From Acidobacteriota bacterium (lineage in GTDB: Bacteria; Acidobacteriota; Blastocatellia; UBA7656), in contig JBFMDH010000005.1 in NCBI GenBank assembly GCA_040754075.1, positions 62,001-126,000 on the forward strand: a stretch of DNA of 64,000 bases, in the 5' to 3' direction. Position numbers and translations under genes: made by a program. Every line of letters begins with the position of its first letter. The stretch's first letter is position 1. The notes beneath the pieces were generated by a model. That model ran no database searches. It was not told where the DNA came from and was given only the letters and a program-made list of their open reading frames with translations. This document shows positions 22,392 through 31,808 of the stretch, in pieces.

Positions 22392-25300
22392 ATGACCGAC
22401 AAACAAACTGCGCTCGAAGAATTACCGATGATGAAGTCGCTGCCGCCGGAATTGAAAAAGCTGGTGATGGATTGTTTCGTGCCGGCGCATTTCACCTTTG
22501 GCGGCGACATCGTCACCGAAGGTGAAGCAACCGATGCCGTCTATGTTCTGGCAGAAGGACGGGCGCGAATGGTTAAGCGCGCCGCCAACGGCGAAGAGAT
22601 TCCTTTGAACGTGTTGAAACCCGGCGAAACTTTTGGGGCAACCGGATTGCTCGACCCCGCCAGTATCGGCAAACGCACCACCACGGTGCGCGCCAGCAGC
22701 GATGTGCAGGCATACAAACTCGACCCGGCATTGTTTCAGGCGTTACTCGCCAATCATCCCGAAATCAAAAACTACATCGAACTGGAACAACGTCCGCGCC
22801 AGTTGGCGAATTTCATCAAGCTTTATACGGTGTTTGCGAAATTGCCTGCCGATGCCTTGAAACTCCTGGCGCTTGAAGCCGAAACCTGCACGCTGGCAGC
22901 AAACGAAATCATCGTTCGCCAGGGTGATGCGAGCGGGCCAATGTTCATCGTCGAAGAAGGTCGCTTGCGCGTCTGGGAACAAACCGACGCCCAACCGCGC
23001 AATATGGCGTTTCTGCGCAAAGGCGATCTCTTCGGCGAACTCTCCATTGCCCGAAATCAACCGCGCCGCGCCAGCGTCGAAGCCTTGACGCCCTGTCGTT
23101 TGCTCAAGATTAACGAAACCACCTTTGGCAAACTTTACGCCAGGTTTCCCGAATTCAGAAATCAGATTGAAGACCGCATCGCCCGTTACGCTTACAAGAA
23201 AACCGCGCGCTTGCCGCTCGATTTCGCCGACGAAATTCTGCCTGCCAATGCCGTCCCAACCGAACAAGTCAGCCCCCGTCAATTGGACGAGCGGCGAACG
23301 GCTGCGCAACTTGGACCCTTTGCCACCGAAGACGGTCATTTCGTCAAAGCTCGCAAACCCATCGCGCGTTTCCAGCATATCCGACAGATTGATGAAATGG
23401 ATTGCGGCGCGGCAAGTCTGGCGATGATCTGCCGCCATTTTGGTCGAAAAGTTTCGCTGACGCGCATTCGTCAGGTGGTTCACACCTCGACCGATGGCAC
23501 CAGTTTGCGCGGGCTTTGTCAGGGAGCCGAAGCCCTGGGTTTAGCGGCGCGTTCCGTCAAAGCCTCGAAAAACCATGTCGGGCAGATGCCGCTTCCGGCA
23601 ATCATTCATTGGGAAAATTACCATTGGGTGGCGCTCTTTGACGTCAACGATAAACACGCCTGGATTGCCGACCCGGCAACCGACATCCGGCGCATCCCCC
23701 GTCAGGAACTCGATGAAAAATGGAATGGCTACGCGGCGCTCTTTGATTACACCGAAGCTTTTGAACAAGCGCCGGAAACCCGGACGAGTTTCGGTTGGTT
23801 GCTGCCGTTTTTAAAACCTTTCGCCAACCTCTTCGCCAAAGCCTTTGGCTTGGCAATCATCGTCAGCGCCTTGCAAATGCTCTTGCCGGTGTTTACGCAG
23901 GTCATTGTCGATAGCGTTCTGGTCGAGCGCGACGCATCGTTGCTGGCGATGATGATTGGCGCGATGCTCGTGGTGCTCGCCTTCATGATTATCGCGATGC
24001 TCGTGCAACGCTACCTGCTCAGTTTCGTAGCGGTGCGCGTCGATTCCCTGTCGCTGGATTTCATCACCCGGCGACTGCTCGCCCTGCCCATCAGCTTTTT
24101 CGCGGCGCGCAAGACCGGCGATATTCAGCGGCGCATTCTCGGCGTCCGACAGGTGCGCGAATTTCTCGTGCAGAACGGCGTCAATGGACTCACTGCCATC
24201 GCCCAGATTGGCGGCGCGGTGACCTTAATGTTTCTCTATAGCCCGGTGCTTGCCGTTGTCTTTCTCGCGGTTGCGCCGCTATACGCAGGCTTGATGAAAT
24301 TTTCGAGCAAACGCTTGAAGCCGATGTTCGATGAACTGGAAGCGGCTTATGGCAAATACGCTTCGCACCAGATTGACGCCATTAAAGGCATCGAAACCGT
24401 GAAGGCTCTGGGCGCGGAAAGCGCCCTGCGCGAAAAGATGCTTGATCAGTTTCACGCTTTGGCAAATCAACAATTCAAATCGAATTTTCTGCTCATGAGT
24501 TACGAAGGCGCGGTGCAGACGGTCGGCTTTCTATCACTTGCCTTGTTTCTATTTGTCGGCGCGCATCAGGTGATGAACGGCGAGATGACCATTGGCGCGA
24601 TGGTGGCGTTCAATTCACTGGTCGCGATGGCGAATGTGCCAATTTTGACCATGCTTTCGATGTGGGACAACTGGCAACTGGCGACGGTGCTGCTCAACCG
24701 CCTGAATGACATCTTCGAGTCAGAACCGGAGCAAGGTTACGACCACTCGCATCTGAAACCTGTGAGCACGCTCGAAGGGCGTGTGCAGTTGCAAAACGTC
24801 AGTTTTCAATATGGCGGCGCGGATTCGCCGAAAATTCTGGAAGATATTTCCATAGATATTCCGGCGGGTAAAACCGTTGCCATTGTCGGACGCAGCGGTT
24901 CAGGCAAAACCACTCTGGTCAAAGTTCTCGCCGGAATGCTCGAACCGAGCGCAGGCGCAATCTATTTTGATCGGGTCGAGCAAAAGAAACTGCATTATCG
25001 CGACCTGCGCCGCCACATCGGTTTTGTGTTGCAGGAAAATTATTTATTCGATGACACCATCGCCAGAAACATCGCGTTCGGTGAAGAAGAAGCAGACCCT
25101 GAGCGCATCACTTGGGCGGCGAAAGTCGCAAACGCCCACGAGTTCATCGAACGATTGCCGCTTGCCTATGATACGCGCATCGGTGAAACCGGCATCGCGC
25201 TTTCGGGCGGTCAACGTCAGCGCATCGCCATCGCGCGAGCCGTGTACAATAAACCGCCGATTCTGATTTTCGATGAAGCGACGAGCGCCCTCGATACGGA

Positions 25301-25508
25301 ATCAGAAAAAGCTGTCAAAGAGAACATGGCGCAATTATTAAAGGGACGAACCTCATTCATCATCGCCCATCGGTTGAGTACGATTCGCGATGCCGACCTG
25401 ATTCTGGTTATCGAAAAAGGCAGACTCGTTGAGCAGGGAACCCACGAAGCCTTAATCGAGCGCCAGGGGCTTTATTATTACCTCAGCAGCCAGCAACTCG
25501 ACCTGTAA
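22392..25508 (+). CDS. C39-peptidase ABC exporter with two cNMP-binding domains
   Basis: This 1038-residue protein has, in order: two CRP-like cyclic-nucleotide-binding domains (about 10-130 and 140-260; both show the GDLFGE/GETFGA-type loop), a C39 peptidase (QIDEMDCGAAS with Cys338; NYHW with His411; Asp near 428), six hydrophobic spans (about 460-740) and an ATPase with GRSGSGKTT, LSGGQRQR, ILIFDEATSALD and an IIAHRLSTI switch. C39 domains cut after double glycine, so this protein should cleave and export the VKGG peptides through the HlyD partner. GGAG 7 bases before the ATG at 22392 fixes the start, rejecting 22374. The paired nucleotide-sensing domains suggest export gated by a second messenger. 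Confidence 0.92.
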   Translation: MTDKQTALEELPMMKSLPPELKKLVMDCFVPAHFTFGGDIVTEGEATDAVYVLAEGRARMVKRAANGEEIPLNVLKPGETFGATGLLDPASIGKRTTTVRASSDVQAYKLDPALFQALLANHPEIKNYIELEQRPRQLANFIKLYTVFAKLPADALKLLALEAETCTLAANEIIVRQGDASGPMFIVEEGRLRVWEQTDAQPRNMAFLRKGDLFGELSIARNQPRRASVEALTPCRLLKINETTFGKLYARFPEFRNQIEDRIARYAYKKTARLPLDFADEILPANAVPTEQVSPRQLDERRTAAQLGPFATEDGHFVKARKPIARFQHIRQIDEMDCGAASLAMICRHFGRKVSLTRIRQVVHTSTDGTSLRGLCQGAEALGLAARSVKASKNHVGQMPLPAIIHWENYHWVALFDVNDKHAWIADPATDIRRIPRQELDEKWNGYAALFDYTEAFEQAPETRTSFGWLLPFLKPFANLFAKAFGLAIIVSALQMLLPVFTQVIVDSVLVERDASLLAMMIGAMLVVLAFMIIAMLVQRYLLSFVAVRVDSLSLDFITRRLLALPISFFAARKTGDIQRRILGVRQVREFLVQNGVNGLTAIAQIGGAVTLMFLYSPVLAVVFLAVAPLYAGLMKFSSKRLKPMFDELEAAYGKYASHQIDAIKGIETVKALGAESALREKMLDQFHALANQQFKSNFLLMSYEGAVQTVGFLSLALFLFVGAHQVMNGEMTIGAMVAFNSLVAMANVPILTMLSMWDNWQLATVLLNRLNDIFESEPEQGYDHSHLKPVSTLEGRVQLQNVSFQYGGADSPKILEDISIDIPAGKTVAIVGRSGSGKTTLVKVLAGMLEPSAGAIYFDRVEQKKLHYRDLRRHIGFVLQENYLFDDTIARNIAFGEEEADPERITWAAKVANAHEFIERLPLAYDTRIGETGIALSGGQRQRIAIARAVYNKPPILIFDEATSALDTESEKAVKENMAQLLKGRTSFIIAHRLSTIRDADLILVIEKGRLVEQGTHEALIERQGLYYYLSSQQLDL

Positions 25509-25518
25509 AAATTATTGA

Positions 25519-25536
25519 CCGGTTTTTGAAAACCGG
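25519..25536 (+). terminator. Stem-loop after exporter gene
   Basis: CCGGTTT and AAACCGG with a TTGA loop lie 10 bases after the exporter stop. The stem is GC-rich at its base, but a T run is absent. It is a modest terminator candidate between convergent genes. Confidence 0.45.
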
Positions 25537-25668
25537 CAGTGAGGTATCAGTGGGGTTCAGCGAATCGAAAAAAATCTTTATGGTGTCGGATGCGCCGTCG
25601 CTTTGAAATCGAAAGGTGAAAGCCGTTAGAGCAAGCGGTGAGTGGATATTTGGCAAGTGGTGAGGCAG

Positions 25669-28449
25669 TCAATTTTTTCTAGCGATTACATCCCGAATCT
25701 CAATCAATAATTTGGAAGCGTTAAAAGGTTTTTGAATGAAATTCACACTCTCTTCAAGCACGCCGTGACGCGCAATCACATCATCGGTGTAGCCTGAAAT
25801 ATAGATGACTTTGAGAGCCGGCATAAATTGGGTCATTTGCAGGAACAGTTCTTTACCATTCATTTCAGGGATAATCACATCGGTTAATAAGAGGTCTAAT
25901 TTCCCTTGAAGCGATTTAGCCATTTCAATGGCTGTTTGCGGGCTTGAGGTAGCGTAGACCTCATATCCGTGGTCTTTCAGCAGCATCTCGATCAATTCAC
26001 GAACGGCGTTTTCATCTTCGACGACAAGAATAGTTCCCTTCCCGGATAAACTGGCAATCTCCGATTTCTTTTTCACAGGTTCTGCTTGCCCTTCCAAAAA
26101 TCGCTCTCCCCGGAAATCCTGGGTGTAGCGACCATCCTCCACAGGTTCCGTTTGAGTCCAAGCCGGAAGATAAATATTAAAAACCGTTCCTACGCCGGGT
26201 TCGCTGTAAACCCGAATATCGCCATTATGTTGTTTCACAATTCCAAATACGGTTGATAGCCCAAGCCCTGTGCCTTTGCCGGATTCTTTCGTGGTATAGA
26301 AAGGCTCGAAAATTCGCTGTTGAGTCGCTTCATCCATGCCATGACCGGTATCACTGATGCTCAACAATACATAATCGCCGGGTTGCATGCCGACAGCCAG
26401 CGCCTGTTCGTTAAGCGCGACATTGGTGGTTTCGATCATCAGATTGCCGCCATCCGGCATGGCATCTCGCGCATTGACGGCGAGGTTCATCAACACCTGT
26501 TCGAGTTGCGTTTTGTCTGCCTTCACAGGGTATAAATGGGGCGACAATCGCGTTTGAAAAGCGATATCTTCTCCGATTAAGCGATTCAACATTTTTGCGA
26601 AATCGCTAATCACCTCATTGAGATTGAGGGTCTCCAACTGCATGATCTGTTTACGGCTGAACGCGAGAATTTGTCTGACCAGTTTGGCAGCGCGGTCTGC
26701 GGCGGTGAGAACGTGCCGCAGGTTCAAAAGTTGGTAACTATCCTTGGGTAATTCTTTGGCGAGCAATTCGGAATACCCGATAATCGGCACCAGCGCATTA
26801 TTCAAATCATGGGCGATGCCTCCGGCAAGGCGACCGATGGATTCCAGTTTTTGCGCCTGATAGAGTTCGCTCTGTACTTGTTTCAAATTCACTTCAGTCT
26901 GTTTGCGTTGAGTAATGTCACGCGATGAACCGATGATTTCAATTTCTCCGTCATCGTTGCGGGTGATCGTACCGGTTACTTCGACCCAGACAATCGAACC
27001 ATTCTTATGAATTTGTTGAACCTCATAGAGTTCAGAAGCATCATCTTTTCCGAATTGCAAAAACTGCTTGACCCTTGCCGATAAACTCGACTTCACATCC
27101 TCCCACGAAGCGGCTGCCAGGTAGTGATTAATCGGTTGAGCAATGATTTCGTTCACCGTATAGCCGATTAAGCGCTCTACGGATGGGCTGACATACTTGT
27201 ATTTCATGTTTATCGGGTCGAGCACCCAGACCACATCCGCCATGTTTTCGGCAAGCAGACGATAGAGTTTTTCTCTTCTCTCCAAATCTTTCTCCACCCG
27301 CTTGCGCTCGGTAATGTCCTGTTTGATGGCGATGAAATGTTCGATTTCATGTTTGCCGTTTTGCACCGGCGTGATGGTCATCTCTTCATAGTAAAGCGCC
27401 CCGTCTTTGCGACGATTAACAATTTCGCCGCGCCAAGTCTTGCCATCGAGAATGCTGCGCCAGAGATTTTCATAGAATTCTTTTGGATGTTCGCCGGATT
27501 TCAAGACGCTGGGTTTATTGCCAATCACCTCTTCGGAGGCATAACCCGTGAGATTAGCAAACGCCGCATTGACCCACTCGACAACGCCATCGCGATTGGT
27601 AATAACTATCGCATTGGCTGCCGCCTCAAGCGCCGCGCTTTGTAGTTTGAGTTGATCGGAAGTCTTTTTTTGCTCGGTGATATCTGAAGCCATAACCAGA
27701 ACCGCTTTTCGTTGATTGAATTCGAGTAGATGAGAGGTAACTTCAATGGTGATGACTGAACCATCCTTCAAACAATGTCGCCATTCTCCTGAGTGCCGCA
27801 ATTCCCCGCGCGGTTTAGCTAAATAATTGAGAAATGCCGGAATATCTTCGCTCGGGCGAATATCTTTAATCGTCATTGCGAGAAATTCCTCCCGCGTGTA
27901 ACCGTATTTTTCGATGGCAGCTTGATTGACCTCAAGAAAGGCGAGGGTTTCCAAATCATAGACCCACATACACAAGGGATTATTGAAAAATATTTGTTGA
28001 AACGAGGCTTCGGCTTGCTTTTTTTGTTCTTCCGCCAATTTGGATTGGGTTTTGTCAAACGATATTCCGATAATCTGTTGCACCCGTCCATCAGGGGTTC
28101 GCTGAAAAACACTTTCTTTAATCTGCAACCAGTGCCAGGTGCCGTCGGCATGGCGCAAGCGGAGTTCCTGCTCGAGCACTTGAGCGTCTGCGACATCGTC
28201 CCACCGTGAAATCATTTCATTGATGCGGACAATATCATCGGGATGCATTAACTTCTCTATGAAATGGTCGCCCAGGTCCCAAATTTCTTCCGGGCAATAG
28301 CCGAGGTCTGCATAAACCTGCCGGTTGACATAAATATTTCGTCGCTCGATGAGGTCTAATACATAAATCACCACGGGGGCGGTAGTGAGAATTTTCTCAA
28401 AGCATGCGGAAATGCGATTCATTGCCACTAAGAGTTCACTATCGGTCAT
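25669..28449 (-). CDS. PAS-rich hybrid sensor histidine kinase
   Basis: This 926-residue cytoplasmic-looking protein has four PAS/PAC modules (about 10-135, 150-265, 275-390 and 400-520). A histidine kinase core follows (LAGGIAHDLNNALVPIIGYSE with His547; N-box NLAVNARDAMPDGG; G-boxes DTGHGMD and GKGTGLGLSTVFGIV), then a C-terminal receiver (LLLTDVIIPEMNG with Asp857, KPF near the end). It should autophosphorylate and pass phosphate to its own receiver, then to an unseen partner. No membrane span is visible. It faces away from a second kinase gene at 28824 with a 374-base divergent gap, suggesting joint control. Confidence 0.9.
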   Translation of the reverse strand: MTDSELLVAMNRISACFEKILTTAPVVIYVLDLIERRNIYVNRQVYADLGYCPEEIWDLGDHFIEKLMHPDDIVRINEMISRWDDVADAQVLEQELRLRHADGTWHWLQIKESVFQRTPDGRVQQIIGISFDKTQSKLAEEQKKQAEASFQQIFFNNPLCMWVYDLETLAFLEVNQAAIEKYGYTREEFLAMTIKDIRPSEDIPAFLNYLAKPRGELRHSGEWRHCLKDGSVITIEVTSHLLEFNQRKAVLVMASDITEQKKTSDQLKLQSAALEAAANAIVITNRDGVVEWVNAAFANLTGYASEEVIGNKPSVLKSGEHPKEFYENLWRSILDGKTWRGEIVNRRKDGALYYEEMTITPVQNGKHEIEHFIAIKQDITERKRVEKDLERREKLYRLLAENMADVVWVLDPINMKYKYVSPSVERLIGYTVNEIIAQPINHYLAAASWEDVKSSLSARVKQFLQFGKDDASELYEVQQIHKNGSIVWVEVTGTITRNDDGEIEIIGSSRDITQRKQTEVNLKQVQSELYQAQKLESIGRLAGGIAHDLNNALVPIIGYSELLAKELPKDSYQLLNLRHVLTAADRAAKLVRQILAFSRKQIMQLETLNLNEVISDFAKMLNRLIGEDIAFQTRLSPHLYPVKADKTQLEQVLMNLAVNARDAMPDGGNLMIETTNVALNEQALAVGMQPGDYVLLSISDTGHGMDEATQQRIFEPFYTTKESGKGTGLGLSTVFGIVKQHNGDIRVYSEPGVGTVFNIYLPAWTQTEPVEDGRYTQDFRGERFLEGQAEPVKKKSEIASLSGKGTILVVEDENAVRELIEMLLKDHGYEVYATSSPQTAIEMAKSLQGKLDLLLTDVIIPEMNGKELFLQMTQFMPALKVIYISGYTDDVIARHGVLEESVNFIQKPFNASKLLIEIRDVIARKN

Positions 28450-28823
28450 ATCTATCCTTTAGCGGGTAGGTCGATATTGGATTGATGACGCATAAACCTA
28501 TTCAATAGGATGTTAAACTGGTCTTCAGGTCATAGGTTGAAGGCTTGTTTCCCGCATAACGAAACCTTTTCTTAACTGAAACCGAACAAAGCCGGACTGA
28601 GGATTATTCCCCAAAGGAAAAGTCAAAAGGGGGAAGAACCACAATGAGCAAGCCTGATGCCATAGCAAATTGCTATAGAAGAAGCAAATCCTGCCCATTC
28701 AGGCTTAAAATTACTGGATTTTTCCGGGATTTTAAAAATTCTCGGATGGCATATTTTTTGCCGGACAGTTAAACCGGCGAACCTCATTTCCGGGCAATCA
28801 TCACAGGCAAAAAGGAAAGTTCT
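28450..28823. other. Divergent intergenic region between two kinase genes
   Basis: These 374 bases separate the hybrid kinase (minus) and the small PAS kinase (plus). They contain only a short GGCA/TGCC stem around an A/T run near 28748. No small gene with a ribosome site was seen. Confidence 0.5.
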
Positions 28824-29963
28824 ATGGCATCAGATAATTTGACGACGCTTTATGCTCCGGCAGAAAGAGCCTCTGCTGACACCATTCAAAAACAGAAAGA
28901 TTATTTCATCAATCTGCCATTTTTAAGACGCTTTCTCGATACCATCCCAGAAGTCGTCGTCGTGCTCAATAAAGAACGCCAAATCGTTTACGCCAACAAA
29001 AACGTCGCCTGTTTGATGGATGAAGACCACAAAGACGCTTTGTTTGGCAAACGACCGGGTGAAGCCTTGAACTGCATACACGCTTTTGAATCCCAAGGCG
29101 GTTGCGGAACCACGGAATTTTGTCGCAATTGTGGCGCGGTCAATGCCATTTTAAAGAGTAAAAATCAAGAATATGTTACCGAAGAATGTCGGATTATTAA
29201 TACCAGCGGTGAACCGCTAGACCTGCGTGTGGTGGCTTCGCCGCTCAAATTGGCAAACCAGGATTTTACGATTTTCTACGCCGAAGACATCAGCCATGAG
29301 AAAAGGCGGCAGGCGCTTGAACGAATCTTTTTCCATGACCTGATCAATACTGCCGGAGGCATTCTGGGACTAACCGATTTATTAAAAGACTCGCCTACTG
29401 AGGAAACCGAAGAACTGTGTTCAATGATTCAGATGGTAGCCAGAGATTTGGTTGAAGAGATTAAAACGCAAAGGGATTTGAAAGCTGCCGAAGACAATAA
29501 TCTCACGGTTAATCTGACGACCTTTAGCACCCAGGAATTGTTACAGGATTTATTGAACACCTACAGTAACCATGTGGTTGCCCAAGATCGCGCCTTACGC
29601 ATTGATGCCTACGCCGAAGAGATGCTCATGACTTCGGATAAGGTACTACTGCGGCGGGTGATTGGCAACCTGGTGAAAAATGCCTTAGAGGCTACCGAAA
29701 GCGGTGACTGTGTGACCATAGGGGTAGAGTGTAAAGGCGAAGAGTTGGAATTTTGGGTACATAATCCGAGCTTCATTCCGCGCAATGTGCAGTTGCAACT
29801 CTTTCAACGTTCATTTTCGACGAAAGGTGTGGGCAGGGGTCTGGGCACCTACAGCGTCAAGCTTTTAAGTGAACGTTACCTGCATGGCAATGTCGCTTTT
29901 GAAACCTCGGTTGAATCAGGAACCAGGTTTAAAGCCCGCTTCCCGGTTTCGCTGAGGGAATGA
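28824..29963 (+). CDS. PAS sensor histidine kinase
   Basis: This 379-residue soluble kinase has a single PAS domain (about 30-155). Inside it is an unusual cysteine-rich loop, GGCGTTEFCRNCGAVNAI, near residue 92-110, which could bind a metal or an Fe-S centre, or sense redox. The phospho-acceptor region is FFHDLINTAGGILGL (His171). The ATPase part has NLVKNALEA and a GVGRGLGTYSVKLL G-box. The N-terminal 40 residues have no membrane span. No receiver or response regulator is adjacent on this strand. Confidence 0.85.
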   Translation: MASDNLTTLYAPAERASADTIQKQKDYFINLPFLRRFLDTIPEVVVVLNKERQIVYANKNVACLMDEDHKDALFGKRPGEALNCIHAFESQGGCGTTEFCRNCGAVNAILKSKNQEYVTEECRIINTSGEPLDLRVVASPLKLANQDFTIFYAEDISHEKRRQALERIFFHDLINTAGGILGLTDLLKDSPTEETEELCSMIQMVARDLVEEIKTQRDLKAAEDNNLTVNLTTFSTQELLQDLLNTYSNHVVAQDRALRIDAYAEEMLMTSDKVLLRRVIGNLVKNALEATESGDCVTIGVECKGEELEFWVHNPSFIPRNVQLQLFQRSFSTKGVGRGLGTYSVKLLSERYLHGNVAFETSVESGTRFKARFPVSLRE

Positions 29964-30064
29964 AATATTGCGTCCGGTTAAGATTGAGGACTTACACAAA
30001 GGATGTACAGCAGGCGATCTGGTCTGCTGTTGCAGGATCGACCTTAACGACTTTGAAGATAGTA

Positions 30065-30093
30065 TTGACAGGATTTTGACCGAGTAAGATACT
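30065..30093 (+). promoter_or_regulatory. Sigma-70-type promoter candidate for PAS protein
   Basis: TTGACA (30065-30070) and GATACT (30088-30093) are separated by 17 bases, ideal spacing, about 130 bases before the GTG start of the PAS protein. Predicted from sequence only. Confidence 0.45.
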
Positions 30094-30225
30094 GGAATTC
30101 CCTTCTTCTACTGAACAGGTTAAACCCAAAAAGCCAATCCCCTCCTATGCCTGACCTCAGCTTGAAATTTTTCCATAGGTTTATTTCATTTACCGGAATG
30201 CCAATGGGAAAGGGATGTTGAAACA

Positions 30226-31203
30226 GTGTCGGTTTATCAAAAGATATTCAAATATGCGCCGATTGGCATTGCCTTTGTGGGTGCGGATTTCAAATTACTC
30301 AAAGTCAATCCCATGCTTTGCCAAATTCTCGGTTATGATGAAGCGGAACTTTTAGGTAAAACCTTTGTCGATATTACCCACCGCGAAGACATCGACAAGG
30401 ATGTCAATTTAATTACCCAATTATTTCGCGGCGAGATTTCCAGTTATCGCATTGAAAAACGCTATATCACCAAAGACCAACGCATCATCTGGGGCAATCT
30501 GACCGCAACGCTTTTTCATAATCAAGACGGGACCATACAAGCGCTCAAATTAGTCGAAGACATCACGGAACGTAAACATACCGAAGAAGCTTTGAAAATC
30601 AGTGAGCAGCGCTTCCGTTTATTCATGGAGATGGCTGCCGATGGCATTATGATATTTGATCAAGCAGGCAATATTTTGATGGCGAACACCAAAGCCCGTG
30701 AGTTGCTCGGATACAATGAAGAAGAAGTTCTTCAATTAAATCTTCAAGCCATCGTGGCTCCCGAAGATTTGCAAAGGCAACCCATCCGTTATGCGCAGAT
30801 GCAACGGGGCGAAACCATTCAGGATGAACGCCTGCTTATCAGAAAAGACGGCAGTCAGTTGACCGTTGATGTCAGCGCCAAATTCCTTCCCGATATGGGT
30901 TTTCAGGTCATCTTTCGCGACGTCAGTCAGCGAAAAGCCCACGAAGCCGACATGAAAGAATTAATCGAGAATTTGGAAAAGGCACTGGCAAACGTCAGAA
31001 CCCTGGAGGATTTATTGCCCATTTGTTCAGTCTGTAAAAAAATCCGCAACGATGATGGCTACTGGCAACAAATAGAATCTTATATTACCGAACAAACGGG
31101 CACACATTTTAGCCATGCGATTTGTCGGGATTGCGCCAAAGAGTTGTATCCTGATTATTATGACCGGATGTTTGCACATGAAAAAATGACCGTCAGTGGT
31201 TAA
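30226..31203 (+). CDS. PAS-domain protein with C-terminal zinc-like tail
   Basis: This 325-residue protein starts with GTG. It contains two PAS/PAC modules (about 1-115 and 125-240) and a short coiled linker. It ends with LLPICSVCKKIRNDDGYWQQIES and ICRDCAKELYPDYYDRM. The four cysteines (CSVC and CRDC) probably form one zinc site; this tail is widespread at the ends of sensor proteins. No kinase, cyclase or receiver domain is present, so it may report to another protein by contact. It is flanked by kinases, which are the likely partners. Confidence 0.8.
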   Translation: MSVYQKIFKYAPIGIAFVGADFKLLKVNPMLCQILGYDEAELLGKTFVDITHREDIDKDVNLITQLFRGEISSYRIEKRYITKDQRIIWGNLTATLFHNQDGTIQALKLVEDITERKHTEEALKISEQRFRLFMEMAADGIMIFDQAGNILMANTKARELLGYNEEEVLQLNLQAIVAPEDLQRQPIRYAQMQRGETIQDERLLIRKDGSQLTVDVSAKFLPDMGFQVIFRDVSQRKAHEADMKELIENLEKALANVRTLEDLLPICSVCKKIRNDDGYWQQIESYITEQTGTHFSHAICRDCAKELYPDYYDRMFAHEKMTVSG

Positions 31204-31304
31204 TGCCCCGGTTGTTGATTAGCTGATCGCTGGAATGCGCAAACAGCGACCCAGCCATAAAATTTATATCAATCGTCGGGTAGGGACGTTTGAAAGGAGT
31301 AGTT

Positions 31305-31808
31305 ATGTTATTCAAAATATCCCTTCTTGAATCTAAAAACCTGCTTTACGTCGGGTTGACCGGCAACCTCACCGTCGCCGATTTAATGAACCTGCGCAAA
31401 ATGGTGTTGAATTTTCCGGGCTATGTTCGCTCATTGAATACCTTATTGGATTTGCGGTTTATCGAGGGCTTGAGGTTAACCGCTTTCGAGATTCGCTATC
31501 TGGCGGATACGGCTATATCGAATCCGGGGACGCAATGCGCCATCGTCACCGATAACCAGTTAGCCTTCGCCAATGGGCGAATGTATAGCGCCTTTAGCGA
31601 ATCGAAAAAGCGAGAGGTCAGAGTTTTCCGGTTGCTGGAAAGTGCCTGCCAATGGCTCCACCTATGTGAAAAAGATTTAGACCTGATCCATCCATTAACC
31701 GATCATTCGGCAGATGGAGAACGGCTCACTCAAAGCATTGAAACCGGCGGTGTCCATCGCTCCAATACGGTGCGGAGTTGTTCGATATTGACGGGTTTGG
31801 AAATATAG
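31305..31808 (+). CDS. STAS/SpoIIAA-like hypothetical protein
   Basis: This 167-residue soluble protein has the alternating pattern of a STAS-like fold: YVGLTGNLTVADLMNLRKMV, TLLDLRFIEGLRLTAFEIRYLAD and QCAIVTDNQLAFANGRM. Similar small proteins sit beside sensor kinases in many genomes, with no proven role. AAAGGAG 6 bases before the ATG at 31305 decides the start over the TTG at 31290. The last 26 codons overlap tail-to-tail with the 3' end of the hybrid kinase gene on the other strand. The final 35 residues look less conserved and may be a recent extension. Confidence 0.7.
   Translation: MLFKISLLESKNLLYVGLTGNLTVADLMNLRKMVLNFPGYVRSLNTLLDLRFIEGLRLTAFEIRYLADTAISNPGTQCAIVTDNQLAFANGRMYSAFSESKKREVRVFRLLESACQWLHLCEKDLDLIHPLTDHSADGERLTQSIETGGVHRSNTVRSCSILTGLEI

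Noticed and set aside
31290-31304. TTG start for the STAS-like protein
   Set aside because: The ribosome site AAAGGAG would lie inside the coding sequence. The ATG at 31305 is correctly spaced.
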